This document shows, in pieces, positions 1 to 5,549 of a stretch of 8,718 nucleotides of DNA. Under the pieces are notes generated by a model, which was not told where the DNA came from, ran no database searches, and saw nothing but the letters and a program-made list of their open reading frames with translations. Every line of letters begins with the position of its first letter. The stretch's first letter is position 1. The stretch covers positions 1-8,718 of the forward strand of contig CBFHPF010000056.1 in NCBI GenBank assembly GCA_965657665.1, in the 5' to 3' direction. Position numbers and translations under genes: made by a program. Source of the DNA: UBA8337 sp965657665. Its GTDB lineage: Bacteria; Pseudomonadota; Alphaproteobacteria; RS24.

Positions 1-740
1 GTAACTTGAAATTCATTGGTCGCCCGATTTCTCCACATCAGAAGAAGGCGCGTAAAAGCTGTTTGGTTCTCAAAATGAACAGTCCCCCATCCGTTAGAAC
101 CGTCCAAAAACTCCTTATATCCCGGCAATATTTCAGCCACCTTAAAAATATAAGTTTGAAACTGATTTAGCGGCGGAATGGTAAATGTAACTGTTTTTTC
201 ATCACCATTCTCATTGGTGATTGTAAATAGAGCCGCCTGACCATCGACCGCCAAATGACCATTATGAAATGCTGCTTCATTTTCAATGTCTGCGTGATGC
301 CGTAAGGTCCAACAGCTTTCTCTGCCATTGGTTAAAGAGCCGCCGTCTTCAATCTCAATTAGATTGTGGTTTCGTCCATATGCATGGACCATAGAGATTG
401 AGTTTTCCGTTTCGTAAACGCCCATCACAGCCGCATAGGGTATTTTTAAATTTTTATTAGAAAAAGCCTCAACCTCAACAGAGCCTTCACTGACCGGCCA
501 ATCTGTCTCATTTATGACAAGGCCCTCTGAAAAATTCCGCTCGCGTCGTTCAACTATTTTCCCATCAATATCCCTGATAGAAAACAACAGGCCCACTTCT
601 ATCCCATTCTTAAAATCCCAATAATTCGAGACTGTTATCGTCGTCTTCACATTCTCTGGGATAAAGAATATCGCCGAGCTTCTGAAAATTGAACCAAATT
701 GAGCATTGTAGTTTTTCCGTTGGTCAAGCTGCAAAGACAT
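1..740 (-). CDS. Hypothetical protein, C-terminus cut by window edge
   Basis: The frame is open from an ATG at 740 down to the left edge, about 246 codons with no stop, so the C-terminus is missing. The start is supported by AAGGGAGA six bases upstream. There is no signal peptide and no obvious membrane segment. The residues alternate polar and hydrophobic with many Val, Ile, Thr and Asn, which suggests a beta-rich fold. Distinctive stretches are VSNYWDFKNG (about 37-46), HAYGRNHNLIEIEDGG (about 119-134) and ESCWTLRH (about 141-148), the last with a Cys-Trp pair that could be functionally important. I do not recognise the family and assign no function. Base composition is visibly more AT-rich than the ppnP-ytoQ cluster upstream, and a 113-bp gap separates it from ppnP, so it is probably its own transcription unit. 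Acquisition by transfer is possible but not shown. Confidence 0.8.
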   Translation of the reverse strand, partial: MSLQLDQRKNYNAQFGSIFRSSAIFFIPENVKTTITVSNYWDFKNGIEVGLLFSIRDIDGKIVERRERNFSEGLVINETDWPVSEGSVEVEAFSNKNLKIPYAAVMGVYETENSISMVHAYGRNHNLIEIEDGGSLTNGRESCWTLRHHADIENEAAFHNGHLAVDGQAALFTITNENGDEKTVTFTIPPLNQFQTYIFKVAEILPGYKEFLDGSNGWGTVHFENQTAFTRLLLMWRNRATNEFQV

Positions 741-853
741 GTCGATCTCCCTTAGGCGAAAAGCGTGAAAAATAACACGCCCTTTCTTTTCAGAAAGTTT
801 AGCCATAGCGCGAAGCCGAGGCAAGCCGCGCCGAAATCTAAGCGCGTGAAGGG
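741..853 (-). terminator. Gap after ppnP with two small hairpins; possible weak terminator
   Basis: This gap follows the ppnP stop. On the minus strand, 797-782 forms a perfect 6-bp stem closed by a GAAA tetraloop (CTTTCT-GAAA-AGAAAG). It is followed, after a short GGCGTG spacer, by TTATTTTT (775-768). A second hairpin, GCGTG/CACGC (763-767 with 776-780), encloses that T-rich stretch. A GC-rich imperfect palindrome lies at 808-831. Neither stem is followed directly by a clean T-run, so rho-independent termination is only possible. The promoter of the next gene presumably also lies here, but I see no convincing -35/-10 pair. Confidence 0.25.
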
Positions 854-1168
854 TTAGTCAAAATAGCTGCAGCAATAATTGGCGATGCTATGCACTTTTA
901 GTTTGAAGCTGGCATTCGCCGGCACGTTAAACGCTTGCGGGCCGGTGATACGCTGCCAGTCATCGCTGCCGGGCAGCAATACATCCAACTCGCCGGAAGA
1001 GAAATCCATTTCCTCAGCTGCCGCCGTTTCAAATTCATAATCGCCGGGCAGCATCACGCCCAAAGTTTTGCGCGTGCCATCAGCCATAAAAATCGTCCGG
1101 CTGGTCACTTTGCCGTCAAAATACACATTGGCCTCGCGGGCCACTTTTACGTTTTCAAAATCAGACAT
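854..1168 (-). CDS. ppnP: Pyrimidine/purine nucleoside phosphorylase PpnP (DUF1255 / YaiE family)
   Basis: PpnP is a small cupin-fold cytosolic enzyme. The family splits diverse nucleosides with phosphate into free base and ribose-1-phosphate. The protein has 104 residues, near the usual 95-105. It carries the family stretches GVMLPGDYEFET (37-48), AEEMDFSSGELDVLLPG (51-67) with DW at 70-71, and FNVPANASFKLKV (80-92), and it aligns by eye along its full length with E. coli YaiE. The ATG at 1168 has GGAG eight bases upstream. It starts 18 bases after the ytoQ stop, so the two are almost certainly co-transcribed. The N-terminal 12 residues extend slightly beyond the E. coli protein. The family call is firm; the actual substrates here cannot be told from sequence. 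Confidence 0.95.
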   Translation of the reverse strand: MSDFENVKVAREANVYFDGKVTSRTIFMADGTRKTLGVMLPGDYEFETAAAEEMDFSSGELDVLLPGSDDWQRITGPQAFNVPANASFKLKVHSIANYCCSYFD

Positions 1169-1186
1169 TAAAAAACTCCGCAGTGT

Positions 1187-1630
1187 TTATTTTTGTTTCA
1201 CGACATAGGTCAGCATTTCCACCACTTGCTCAGCCGTCGTCGCCCAAGCCATGGCGGCAGCGTCAACTTCTTTCAGCGGGTGAATAATATCCGGCTCATG
1301 CAGCGTGATGTAAGGTGTGCCGAGCGCGGCGCAATAACCGGCGTCGAAAGCGGCGTTCCACTGCTTATACTTATCGCCAAAGCGCACCACGGCGACATCG
1401 CATTGCTCAATCAATGTTTTGATGCGGATGGCGTTAACCTTGGCCGATTTATGGTCGCGCCAAAACTGATTGTCTTCCGCACCCAATAAATCACCGGCGG
1501 CATCGCTGGCCTCGTGCACGGTTACCGCAGAGGTGAACTCAATCTCCAGCCCTTGCGCCTCGCAGCCTTGCCTAATCTGGTCGCGCCAGTCTGTATGAAT
1601 TTCGCCTGAAAGATAAACCGTCAATTGCAT
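1187..1630 (-). CDS. ytoQ: YtoQ family protein
   Basis: This 147-residue soluble protein resembles Bacillus subtilis YtoQ along its length. Shared blocks are YLSGEIHTDWR (6-16), FGDKYKQWNAAFDAGY (84-99) and HPLKE (117-121). The family has no settled biochemical function that I know of. Its Rossmann-like organisation and the GDKYKQWN...DAGYCAALG stretch recall the nucleoside 2-deoxyribosyltransferase superfamily, which would suggest binding of a nucleoside or sugar nucleotide; this is inference. The ATG at 1630 is preceded by a strong AGGAGG, the best ribosome binding site in the cluster. Neighbours are DUF3147 (22-base gap upstream) and ppnP (18-base gap downstream), so it is the middle gene of a probable three-gene operon. 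No key residue is obviously missing. Confidence 0.93.
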   Translation of the reverse strand: MQLTVYLSGEIHTDWRDQIRQGCEAQGLEIEFTSAVTVHEASDAAGDLLGAEDNQFWRDHKSAKVNAIRIKTLIEQCDVAVVRFGDKYKQWNAAFDAGYCAALGTPYITLHEPDIIHPLKEVDAAAMAWATTAEQVVEMLTYVVKQK

Positions 1631-1652
1631 GATGCGCCTCCTCTTGCGGTGG

Positions 1653-2003
1653 CTACAAAATGCTCACGCCATACCGCTCGTAAATCAAGTTGAACAGATA
1701 AACGAGAATGGCCGTCAGCACAATGCTGGCGGCAAAGGCCGGCCAAAAGCCAAAGCGATTAATGATAAACGGCAAAGCGAAAAACAGCGGCAAGGTCGGC
1801 AGCACAAAATACATGGTGAAGCCGACATGGCGGGCAATTTTTTCATCGCCCGCACCTTCAAAATACATCCAAAGCAAAATGAGAAACGTCGTTGTCGGCA
1901 GCGCGGCAATCAACCCACCCCATTTATCCGACAGCTTGGCCACCTCGGTAACAACAGCAATAACCAGGGCGGAAATGAAAATCTTGGTCAGAAAAAATGC
2001 CAT
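1653..2003 (-). CDS. DUF3147 family small inner-membrane protein
   Basis: This 116-residue, very hydrophobic protein has four likely membrane helices at about 3-22, 28-47, 62-82 and 86-108. Family-like features are KIFISALVIAVVTEVAKLSDKWGGLIAALP at the N-terminus (positions 7-36, containing TEVAK and LIAALP), FVLPTLPLFFALP (66-78) and a final GVSIL. The family is of unknown function, and its internal symmetry resembles small transporters; I assign none. Length matches the family. The ATG at 2003 has only a weak purine stretch (GACGAGAAACGC) upstream. An inverted repeat, CTCGTC/GACGAG (2010-2015 with 2029-2034), sits in the leader just before the start and could form an mRNA hairpin. It lies 47 bases downstream of the methyltransferase stop and 22 bases before ytoQ. 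Its composition matches ytoQ and ppnP rather than the AT-rich gene upstream. Confidence 0.88.
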   Translation of the reverse strand: MAFFLTKIFISALVIAVVTEVAKLSDKWGGLIAALPTTTFLILLWMYFEGAGDEKIARHVGFTMYFVLPTLPLFFALPFIINRFGFWPAFAASIVLTAILVYLFNLIYERYGVSIL

Positions 2004-2050
2004 GCGTTTCTCGTCTATTCCTCAGGCCGACGAGTGGCTAACCCGCTCAG

Positions 2051-2674
2051 TCAGTCTTTTTGCATGATAAAAATATCATGCTCTATGCACCAGCGCATAC
2101 CCATTCTTCTTGCCCAATCAACCAAATAATCAATCGACGGATAGTCAGAATACTCAGAGTTAATTGGCAGAAAGCACCTTACATCATCAATGAGAATTGA
2201 CAGTTTTGAAAAATTAGCAATATTTTTCTCAATTGCGGCCAACTCGTCTTCCACCGGGCAGTCCGTGCTCCCCTGAAAAGTAACACCGGAAGAGTAATGT
2301 CCGTCTAACCAAAAATTGAAATCTCCATTCAACTTCGGCAACAATGTGGGAAATACATTTTCGCTAACATCATTGAACAATGTTATGTTCGCACCATTAA
2401 ACCGTTTGCACGCCGCTTCATACAAAGCGAGGCCCGGCTCAATACTGTATACATGCGGGTATCGCTTGCTGAGAAACGCGGTTGTTGTTCCCATGTAAGT
2501 GCCAGTTTCGACCCAAGCCGCATTGGCGATACCGTATCTAGAAAATACTTTCTCTTTCACAAGCTGAGGGCTATTGTCCGAAAAATTACGCTCTTTCCAT
2601 TTGCGCATCTCGCGTTTTTTTTTCACAAACGCGAAAACGCTGCGCAGTTCAGAACTTTTAACATTAGCTTTCAT
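2051..2674 (-). CDS. Class I SAM-dependent methyltransferase-like protein, substrate unknown
   Basis: The predicted 207-residue cytosolic protein has a Rossmann methyltransferase core. The glycine-rich SAM loop is VETGTYMGTTT (55-65), followed by an acidic SIEP (77-80) at the end of strand 2, then FWLDGHYSSG (121-130) and ILIDDVR (160-166). The DGH-type motif followed by a conserved P-VEDELAAI (140-148) is typical of a group of methyltransferases found near surface-polysaccharide and glycosyl modification genes; that role is only suggested. I start at the ATG at 2674 because GGGG lies nine bases upstream; an in-frame GTG at 2680 would add two residues but sits too close to that site. The first 30 residues are very basic. 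The gene is AT-rich compared with its downstream neighbours and has no functional partner nearby, so transfer is likely. The fold call is good; the reaction is not known. Confidence 0.85.
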   Translation of the reverse strand: MKANVKSSELRSVFAFVKKKREMRKWKERNFSDNSPQLVKEKVFSRYGIANAAWVETGTYMGTTTAFLSKRYPHVYSIEPGLALYEAACKRFNGANITLFNDVSENVFPTLLPKLNGDFNFWLDGHYSSGVTFQGSTDCPVEDELAAIEKNIANFSKLSILIDDVRCFLPINSEYSDYPSIDYLVDWARRMGMRWCIEHDIFIMQKD

Positions 2675-2802
2675 TTTCACTTACCCCAATCAACAAACTC
2701 TTTGTCACCAAGACGGCTCCAAGTCCGCACTCTTATAATTCTTTAAGCTCCGTTATATACGCCCAAAAACGCTGACCGTGCATCCATTGCCGTAGAACCT
2801 AC

Positions 2803-2813
2803 TCCCACTCAAT
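2803..2813 (-). repeat. Putative attR: displaced duplicate of guaA 3' end
   Basis: The plus-strand 11-mer TCCCACTCAAT here is identical to 3490-3500 inside the guaA terminus. Read on the minus strand from 2813, the codons are ATT GAG TGG GAG TAG, that is I-E-W-E-stop, the universal end of GuaA. The live gene ends ATT GAG TGG GAA TAA. Identity stops one base before the end of the last codon, as expected if a crossover within the 11 bp joined element DNA to one side and the old host end (GTAG) to the other. Integration of islands at guaA 3' ends with such short direct repeats is established; applying it here is inference. Confidence 0.65.
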
Positions 2814-2859
2814 AACCAATTTATTGTAACCTATTGATTTAATTATCTTTTTTAAACTC

Positions 2860-2932
2860 GTGGTAACTATGTGGTAACTGCCCTTAACCGACAACACAAT
2901 ACTTCCTCATAAAACTTACCACTTTGGTAACG
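2860..2932. repeat. GTGGTAAC-like repeat cluster, possible integrase arm sites
   Basis: GTGGTAACT occurs twice in direct orientation at 2860-2868 and 2871-2879, an 11-bp period, i.e. about one helical turn. A perfect palindrome TTACCA-CTT-TGGTAA at 2916-2930 supplies one inverted copy (GTGGTAAG on the minus strand, 2922-2915) and one direct copy (TTGGTAACG, 2924-2932). A weaker TTGTAACC lies at 2824-2831. The cluster starts about 47 bp from the putative att core and extends to about 120 bp from it, the range in which arm-type sites of tyrosine integrases usually lie. Operator sites for a lost regulator are the main alternative. Confidence 0.5.
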
Positions 2933-3045
2933 GAATTCAGAGCCCTTTATGGCGTGATTTGAATAGCCGTTAAACCCACGGCGGCTAGAACACGAATAGC
3001 TCGTCTCTCTCATCTTTTATCATCTCAGCAGTATCGCCCATAAAT

Positions 3046-3432
3046 TTAACTACTATTTTTTATTCCTCTAATAAGCCAATAAGAAATTGCTGCACCAATA
3101 ATCTCTAAAATTAAATAGATTATGAAAATTGTATCTGGTGTGCCATCAATAACAATACTTAAGAACCTTCCTGCTCCTACACCAATATAAAAAACAAATA
3201 AGCTCCAAAGTGCACCTATTCGCATCGATTGAATTAAAGCACCACTTACCCAAAAAATATTAAAAGCAATATACATCCCCATAATTGCTCTAAAGACGTT
3301 AGCTAAATTATTATTAGTTATCTCTATGTCATAAAAAAAAGGCAGACTAACACTGGGATAAGCGCCATAAACCAAAGCAATAGGAAATACGCCTAAAGCA
3401 GAAAATATTAAAAAAAGGCTTTCTTTCTTCAT
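3046..3432 (-). CDS. DUF4345 family small membrane protein
   Basis: This 128-residue protein has four predicted membrane helices at about 5-24, 47-66, 74-93 and 102-122. It shows the pattern of the DUF4345 family: FRAIMGMY (47-54) starting helix 2, GRFLSIVIDGTPD (88-100) joining helices 3 and 4, and a membrane Glu at 110. The family function is unknown. The ATG at 3432 has a good GGAG six bases upstream. The gene is strongly AT-rich (many AAA, AAT, ATT and TTA codons), unlike guaA next to it. It lies 53 bases beyond the guaA stop and inside the direct repeats that mark a putative island, so I read it as cargo. It is full length and appears intact. It could be read through from guaA or use a promoter in the AT-rich leader, where an ATATTAAA/TTTAATAT inverted repeat (3445-3476) occurs. 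Confidence 0.85.
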   Translation of the reverse strand: MKKESLFLIFSALGVFPIALVYGAYPSVSLPFFYDIEITNNNLANVFRAIMGMYIAFNIFWVSGALIQSMRIGALWSLFVFYIGVGAGRFLSIVIDGTPDTIFIIYLILEIIGAAISYWLIRGIKNSS

Positions 3433-3485
3433 AGCTATCTCCTGATATTAAAGAATTAAATTTTTTATTTTAATATGCATTTTTC

Positions 3486-5027
3486 TTATTCCCACTCAAT
3501 TGTGCCGGGGGGTTTTGAGGTGATGTCATAGACCACCCGATTGATGCCGCGCACTTCATTGATGATGCGGGTCGAAACACGGCTCAAAAAATCATGGCTG
3601 AACGGATAATAATCCGCCGTCATGCCATCAGTTGAGGTAACAGCGCGCAGCGCGCATACATATTCATAAGTGCGGCTATCGCCCATCACGCCCACTGTGC
3701 GCACCGGCAGCAAAACCGCAAAGGCCTGCCAAATCTCGTCATACAGGCCGAACTCGCGAATTTCATCGAGATAAACCGTGTCGGCTTTGCGCAAAATGTC
3801 CAGCTTCTCGGCGGTGATTTCACCCGGAATACGAATAGCCAGCCCCGGCCCGGGGAAAGGATGCCGCCCAACAAACGCCTCAGGCAAACCCAGCTCTTGG
3901 CCCAGCGCGCGCACTTCGTCTTTAAACAATTCGCGCACCGGCTCAACCAGCTGCATGTTCATCCGCTCAGGCAAACCGCCGACATTATGATGGCTCTTAA
4001 TCGTCACGCTGGGGCCGCCAGTGAAGGAAACGCTCTCAATCACATCGGGGTAAAGCGTGCCCTGCGCCAGAAAATCCGCGCCGCCAACAGCTTTAGCTTC
4101 TTCTTCAAACACGTCGATGAAAGTGCCGCCAATGATTTTGCGTTTTTGCTCGGGGTCACTCACGCCATCCAGCTTGCCGAGGAATAAATCCGATGCATCT
4201 TTATGCACCAGCTTGATATTGAAATGGTCGCGGAACAGCCCGACCACTTGCTCGCTCTCACCGGCCCGCATCATGCCGGTATCGACATAAACGCACGTCA
4301 ATTGCTCGCCAATCGCTTCGTGCAGCAATACCGCGACAACCGAGCTATCCACACCGCCCGAAAGGCCACAAATCACACGACCTTCGCCGACTTGAGCGCG
4401 AATATCGGCAATCGCTTTTTCGCGAAACGCCGCCATTGACCAATCGCCATTGCAACCGGCAATTTTATGGGTGAAGTTTTGCAGCATTTTCGCGCCATCC
4501 GGCGTATGCACCACTTCTGGGTGAAACTGCACGCCGTAAATCTTGCGCGCCTCATCCGCAATCGCCGCATAGGGCGCGTTTTCAGATGTGCCGATAACGC
4601 TAAATCCATCAGGCAAATTATTCACCCGGTCGCCATGGCTCATCCAAACCTGGACATTATCGGCGTCAATCCCATCAAATAGCGGCGAAGCGGCTTTGAT
4701 ATCCAGCATAGCGCGGCCAAATTCGCGCTCATCAGATTGCTCAACCGAACCGCCAAGCTGCGCGCATAAGGTTTGCTGACCGTAGCAAATGCCCAAAATC
4801 GGCAAGCCGGAGGTGAGAATATTATCCGGTGCGCGCGGCGTATCAATATCAGCCACAGAGTTTGGCCCACCCGATAAAATCACCGCTTTCGGAGCCATAT
4901 CAACAAACGCTTTTTCGGCACTGTTAAACGGCACAATTTCGCAATAAACACCGCTTTCGCGCACGCGCCGCGCAATCAGCTGCGTGACTTGCGAGCCGAA
5001 ATCAACGATCAGAATACGATCCATCAT
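3486..5027 (-). CDS. guaA: GMP synthase (glutamine-hydrolysing)
   Basis: GuaA converts XMP to GMP using ATP and the amide nitrogen of glutamine, the last step of de novo GMP synthesis, in the cytosol. The 513 residues are normal for the family. The class I amidotransferase domain (about 4-195) has the nucleophile Cys81 in GICYGQQ and His169/Glu171 in QFHPE. The ATP-pyrophosphatase domain carries the P-loop SGGVDS (223-228). The C-terminal dimerisation domain has GRHPFPGPGLAIR and the conserved end KPPGTIEWE. Two ATGs are adjacent at 5027 and 5024; AAGGA upstream supports this position. The first ATG shares its A with the TGA stop of the TPR gene (TGATG), so translation is probably coupled. 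The gene's 3' end carries the 11-bp core of a putative island insertion but remains fully functional in coding terms. Confidence 0.98.
   Translation of the reverse strand: MMDRILIVDFGSQVTQLIARRVRESGVYCEIVPFNSAEKAFVDMAPKAVILSGGPNSVADIDTPRAPDNILTSGLPILGICYGQQTLCAQLGGSVEQSDEREFGRAMLDIKAASPLFDGIDADNVQVWMSHGDRVNNLPDGFSVIGTSENAPYAAIADEARKIYGVQFHPEVVHTPDGAKMLQNFTHKIAGCNGDWSMAAFREKAIADIRAQVGEGRVICGLSGGVDSSVVAVLLHEAIGEQLTCVYVDTGMMRAGESEQVVGLFRDHFNIKLVHKDASDLFLGKLDGVSDPEQKRKIIGGTFIDVFEEEAKAVGGADFLAQGTLYPDVIESVSFTGGPSVTIKSHHNVGGLPERMNMQLVEPVRELFKDEVRALGQELGLPEAFVGRHPFPGPGLAIRIPGEITAEKLDILRKADTVYLDEIREFGLYDEIWQAFAVLLPVRTVGVMGDSRTYEYVCALRAVTSTDGMTADYYPFSHDFLSRVSTRIINEVRGINRVVYDITSKPPGTIEWE
3490..3500 (-). 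repeat. Putative attL core inside guaA 3' end
   Basis: The 11-mer TCCCACTCAAT (minus strand ATTGAGTGGGA) codes for I-E-W and most of the final E of GuaA and is repeated exactly at 2803-2813. The codons for this terminus are highly conserved across bacteria, which is why islands use it as a target. The bases after it (A, TAA) differ from those after the distal copy (G, TAG), so the present last base and stop codon are probably supplied by the element. Confidence 0.65.
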
Positions 5028-5512
5028 CAGTCCTTTTTGTCGTCTTTGGCGTCGCGCTTGGCATCGATGGCAGTCATTAAATCATTGGCCGCTTCGCATG
5101 GCGCAGCGCATACGGTGCGCAAGCGATTGAGCGATTTCTCAGCCTGCTCGATATCGCCAACACCCAGCGCCGCCTCGCCTTGCAATTTTAAGGCTTGCTG
5201 ATTGCCCGGCTCAATATCCAAACCAACCGTGATAAGGCGCAAACTTTCGGCTTTATTATCCAGCTTGCCTTGCGCTTGGCCTTTCAGCACAAAAGCGCGC
5301 GCATTGCCCGGATTTGCCGTCAAAGCCAGATTGAGCAATTTGTCGGCCTCTGCCGCTTTGCCCTGCAATAAAACTTGCTCGGCATCCGCCGTCAGGCGTT
5401 CTGAAACTTGTCGAAATTTATCGGAAACCGCGCTCGCCGTTTGCGGGGCAAACAAGCCCACCAATAATGCCACGACCGGCGCAAAAGAGAAAATTGAAGA
5501 AACTTTAATCAT
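5027..5512 (-). CDS. Exported TPR-repeat protein between rsmB and guaA
   Basis: The predicted 161-residue protein starts with a classic signal peptide: Lys3, a hydrophobic stretch (about 8-22) and a PQTASA cleavage site near residue 28. So the mature part should be periplasmic or released. It then has about three helix-turn-helix units typical of tetratricopeptide repeats (about 43-69, 74-104, 107-136), with motifs such as ALTANPGNARAFVLKGQ and GLDIEPGNQQALKLQGE. A CAAPC pair (Cys135, Cys139) could form a disulfide, and the tail (150-161) is very rich in Lys and Asp. I choose the ATG at 5512 because it begins a clean signal peptide; an in-frame TTG at 5527 would add five residues. The ribosome binding site is weak either way. 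The gene lies 37 bases after rsmB and its stop overlaps the guaA start. Its role is unknown; TPR proteins usually mediate protein contacts. Confidence 0.85.
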   Translation of the reverse strand: MIKVSSIFSFAPVVALLVGLFAPQTASAVSDKFRQVSERLTADAEQVLLQGKAAEADKLLNLALTANPGNARAFVLKGQAQGKLDNKAESLRLITVGLDIEPGNQQALKLQGEAALGVGDIEQAEKSLNRLRTVCAAPCEAANDLMTAIDAKRDAKDDKKD

Positions 5513-5549
5513 GTGTTTGTCTCGCAAGATTACCCGCCAAAATCAAGTG

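Larger units (their letters stand above)
2675..3045. other. Non-coding, AT-rich gap containing putative att site and repeats
   Basis: No credible gene is seen in these 371 bases. From the right: a hairpin GCCGT-TAAACCC-ACGGC at 2966-2982 without a T-run on either strand, about 65 bases past the DUF4345 stop; a cluster of GTGGTAAC-like repeats at 2860-2932; and the 11-bp duplicate of the guaA 3' end at 2803-2813. To its left, 2675-2800 must hold the promoter of the methyltransferase gene. TATATAAC and TATAAG stretches on the minus strand near 2750 and 2735 are -10 candidates without good -35 partners. Open frames on the plus strand here are shadows with no recognisable protein. Confidence 0.6.
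2803..3500. mobile_element. Probable remnant or minimal genomic island integrated at guaA 3' end
   Basis: The segment is bounded by 11-bp direct repeats, one in the guaA terminus (3490-3500) and one distal (2803-2813). It is about 690 bp, visibly AT-rich against the flanking guaA cluster, and carries a single cargo gene (DUF4345) plus a repeat cluster near the distal boundary resembling integrase arm-binding sites. No tyrosine recombinase or excisionase gene is present, so it is either the decayed residue of a larger island or a small non-autonomous element mobilised in trans. The guaA reading frame and the IEWE terminus are kept, as in other guaA insertions. The alternative is chance recurrence of the 11-mer; the in-frame IEWE-stop coding of the distal copy argues against that. 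Confidence 0.6.

Noticed and set aside
1629..2129. Plus-strand open frame of 166 codons opposite DUF3147
   Set aside because: It is antisense to a well-supported membrane protein gene with known family motifs, and its translation is Gln/Arg/Asn-rich without any domain signature.
2675..2800. Third copy of the 11-bp guaA core left of the methyltransferase gene, which would define a second island
   Set aside because: Reading 1-2800 I found no further TCCCACTCAAT or close variant in the right orientation.
2799..2906. A 3' fragment of a second guaA gene at the distal att copy
   Set aside because: Apart from the final V-I-E-W-E, the open frame upstream of it on the minus strand shows no GuaA sequence (no SKPPGT or RVVYD), so only the att core is duplicated, not a gene segment.
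2860..2932. CRISPR-like array from the GTGGTAACT repeats
   Set aside because: The repeats are 9 bp, only four copies in mixed orientation, with 2-bp to about 35-bp spacing and no spacers of uniform length.
2966..2982. Rho-independent terminator GCCGT-TAAACCC-ACGGC after DUF4345
   Set aside because: The stem is only 5 bp and neither strand has a T-run after it.
3445..3476. Terminator for guaA formed by ATATTAAA/TTTAATAT
   Set aside because: The stem is all A/T with a long loop and no T-run; too unstable to call.
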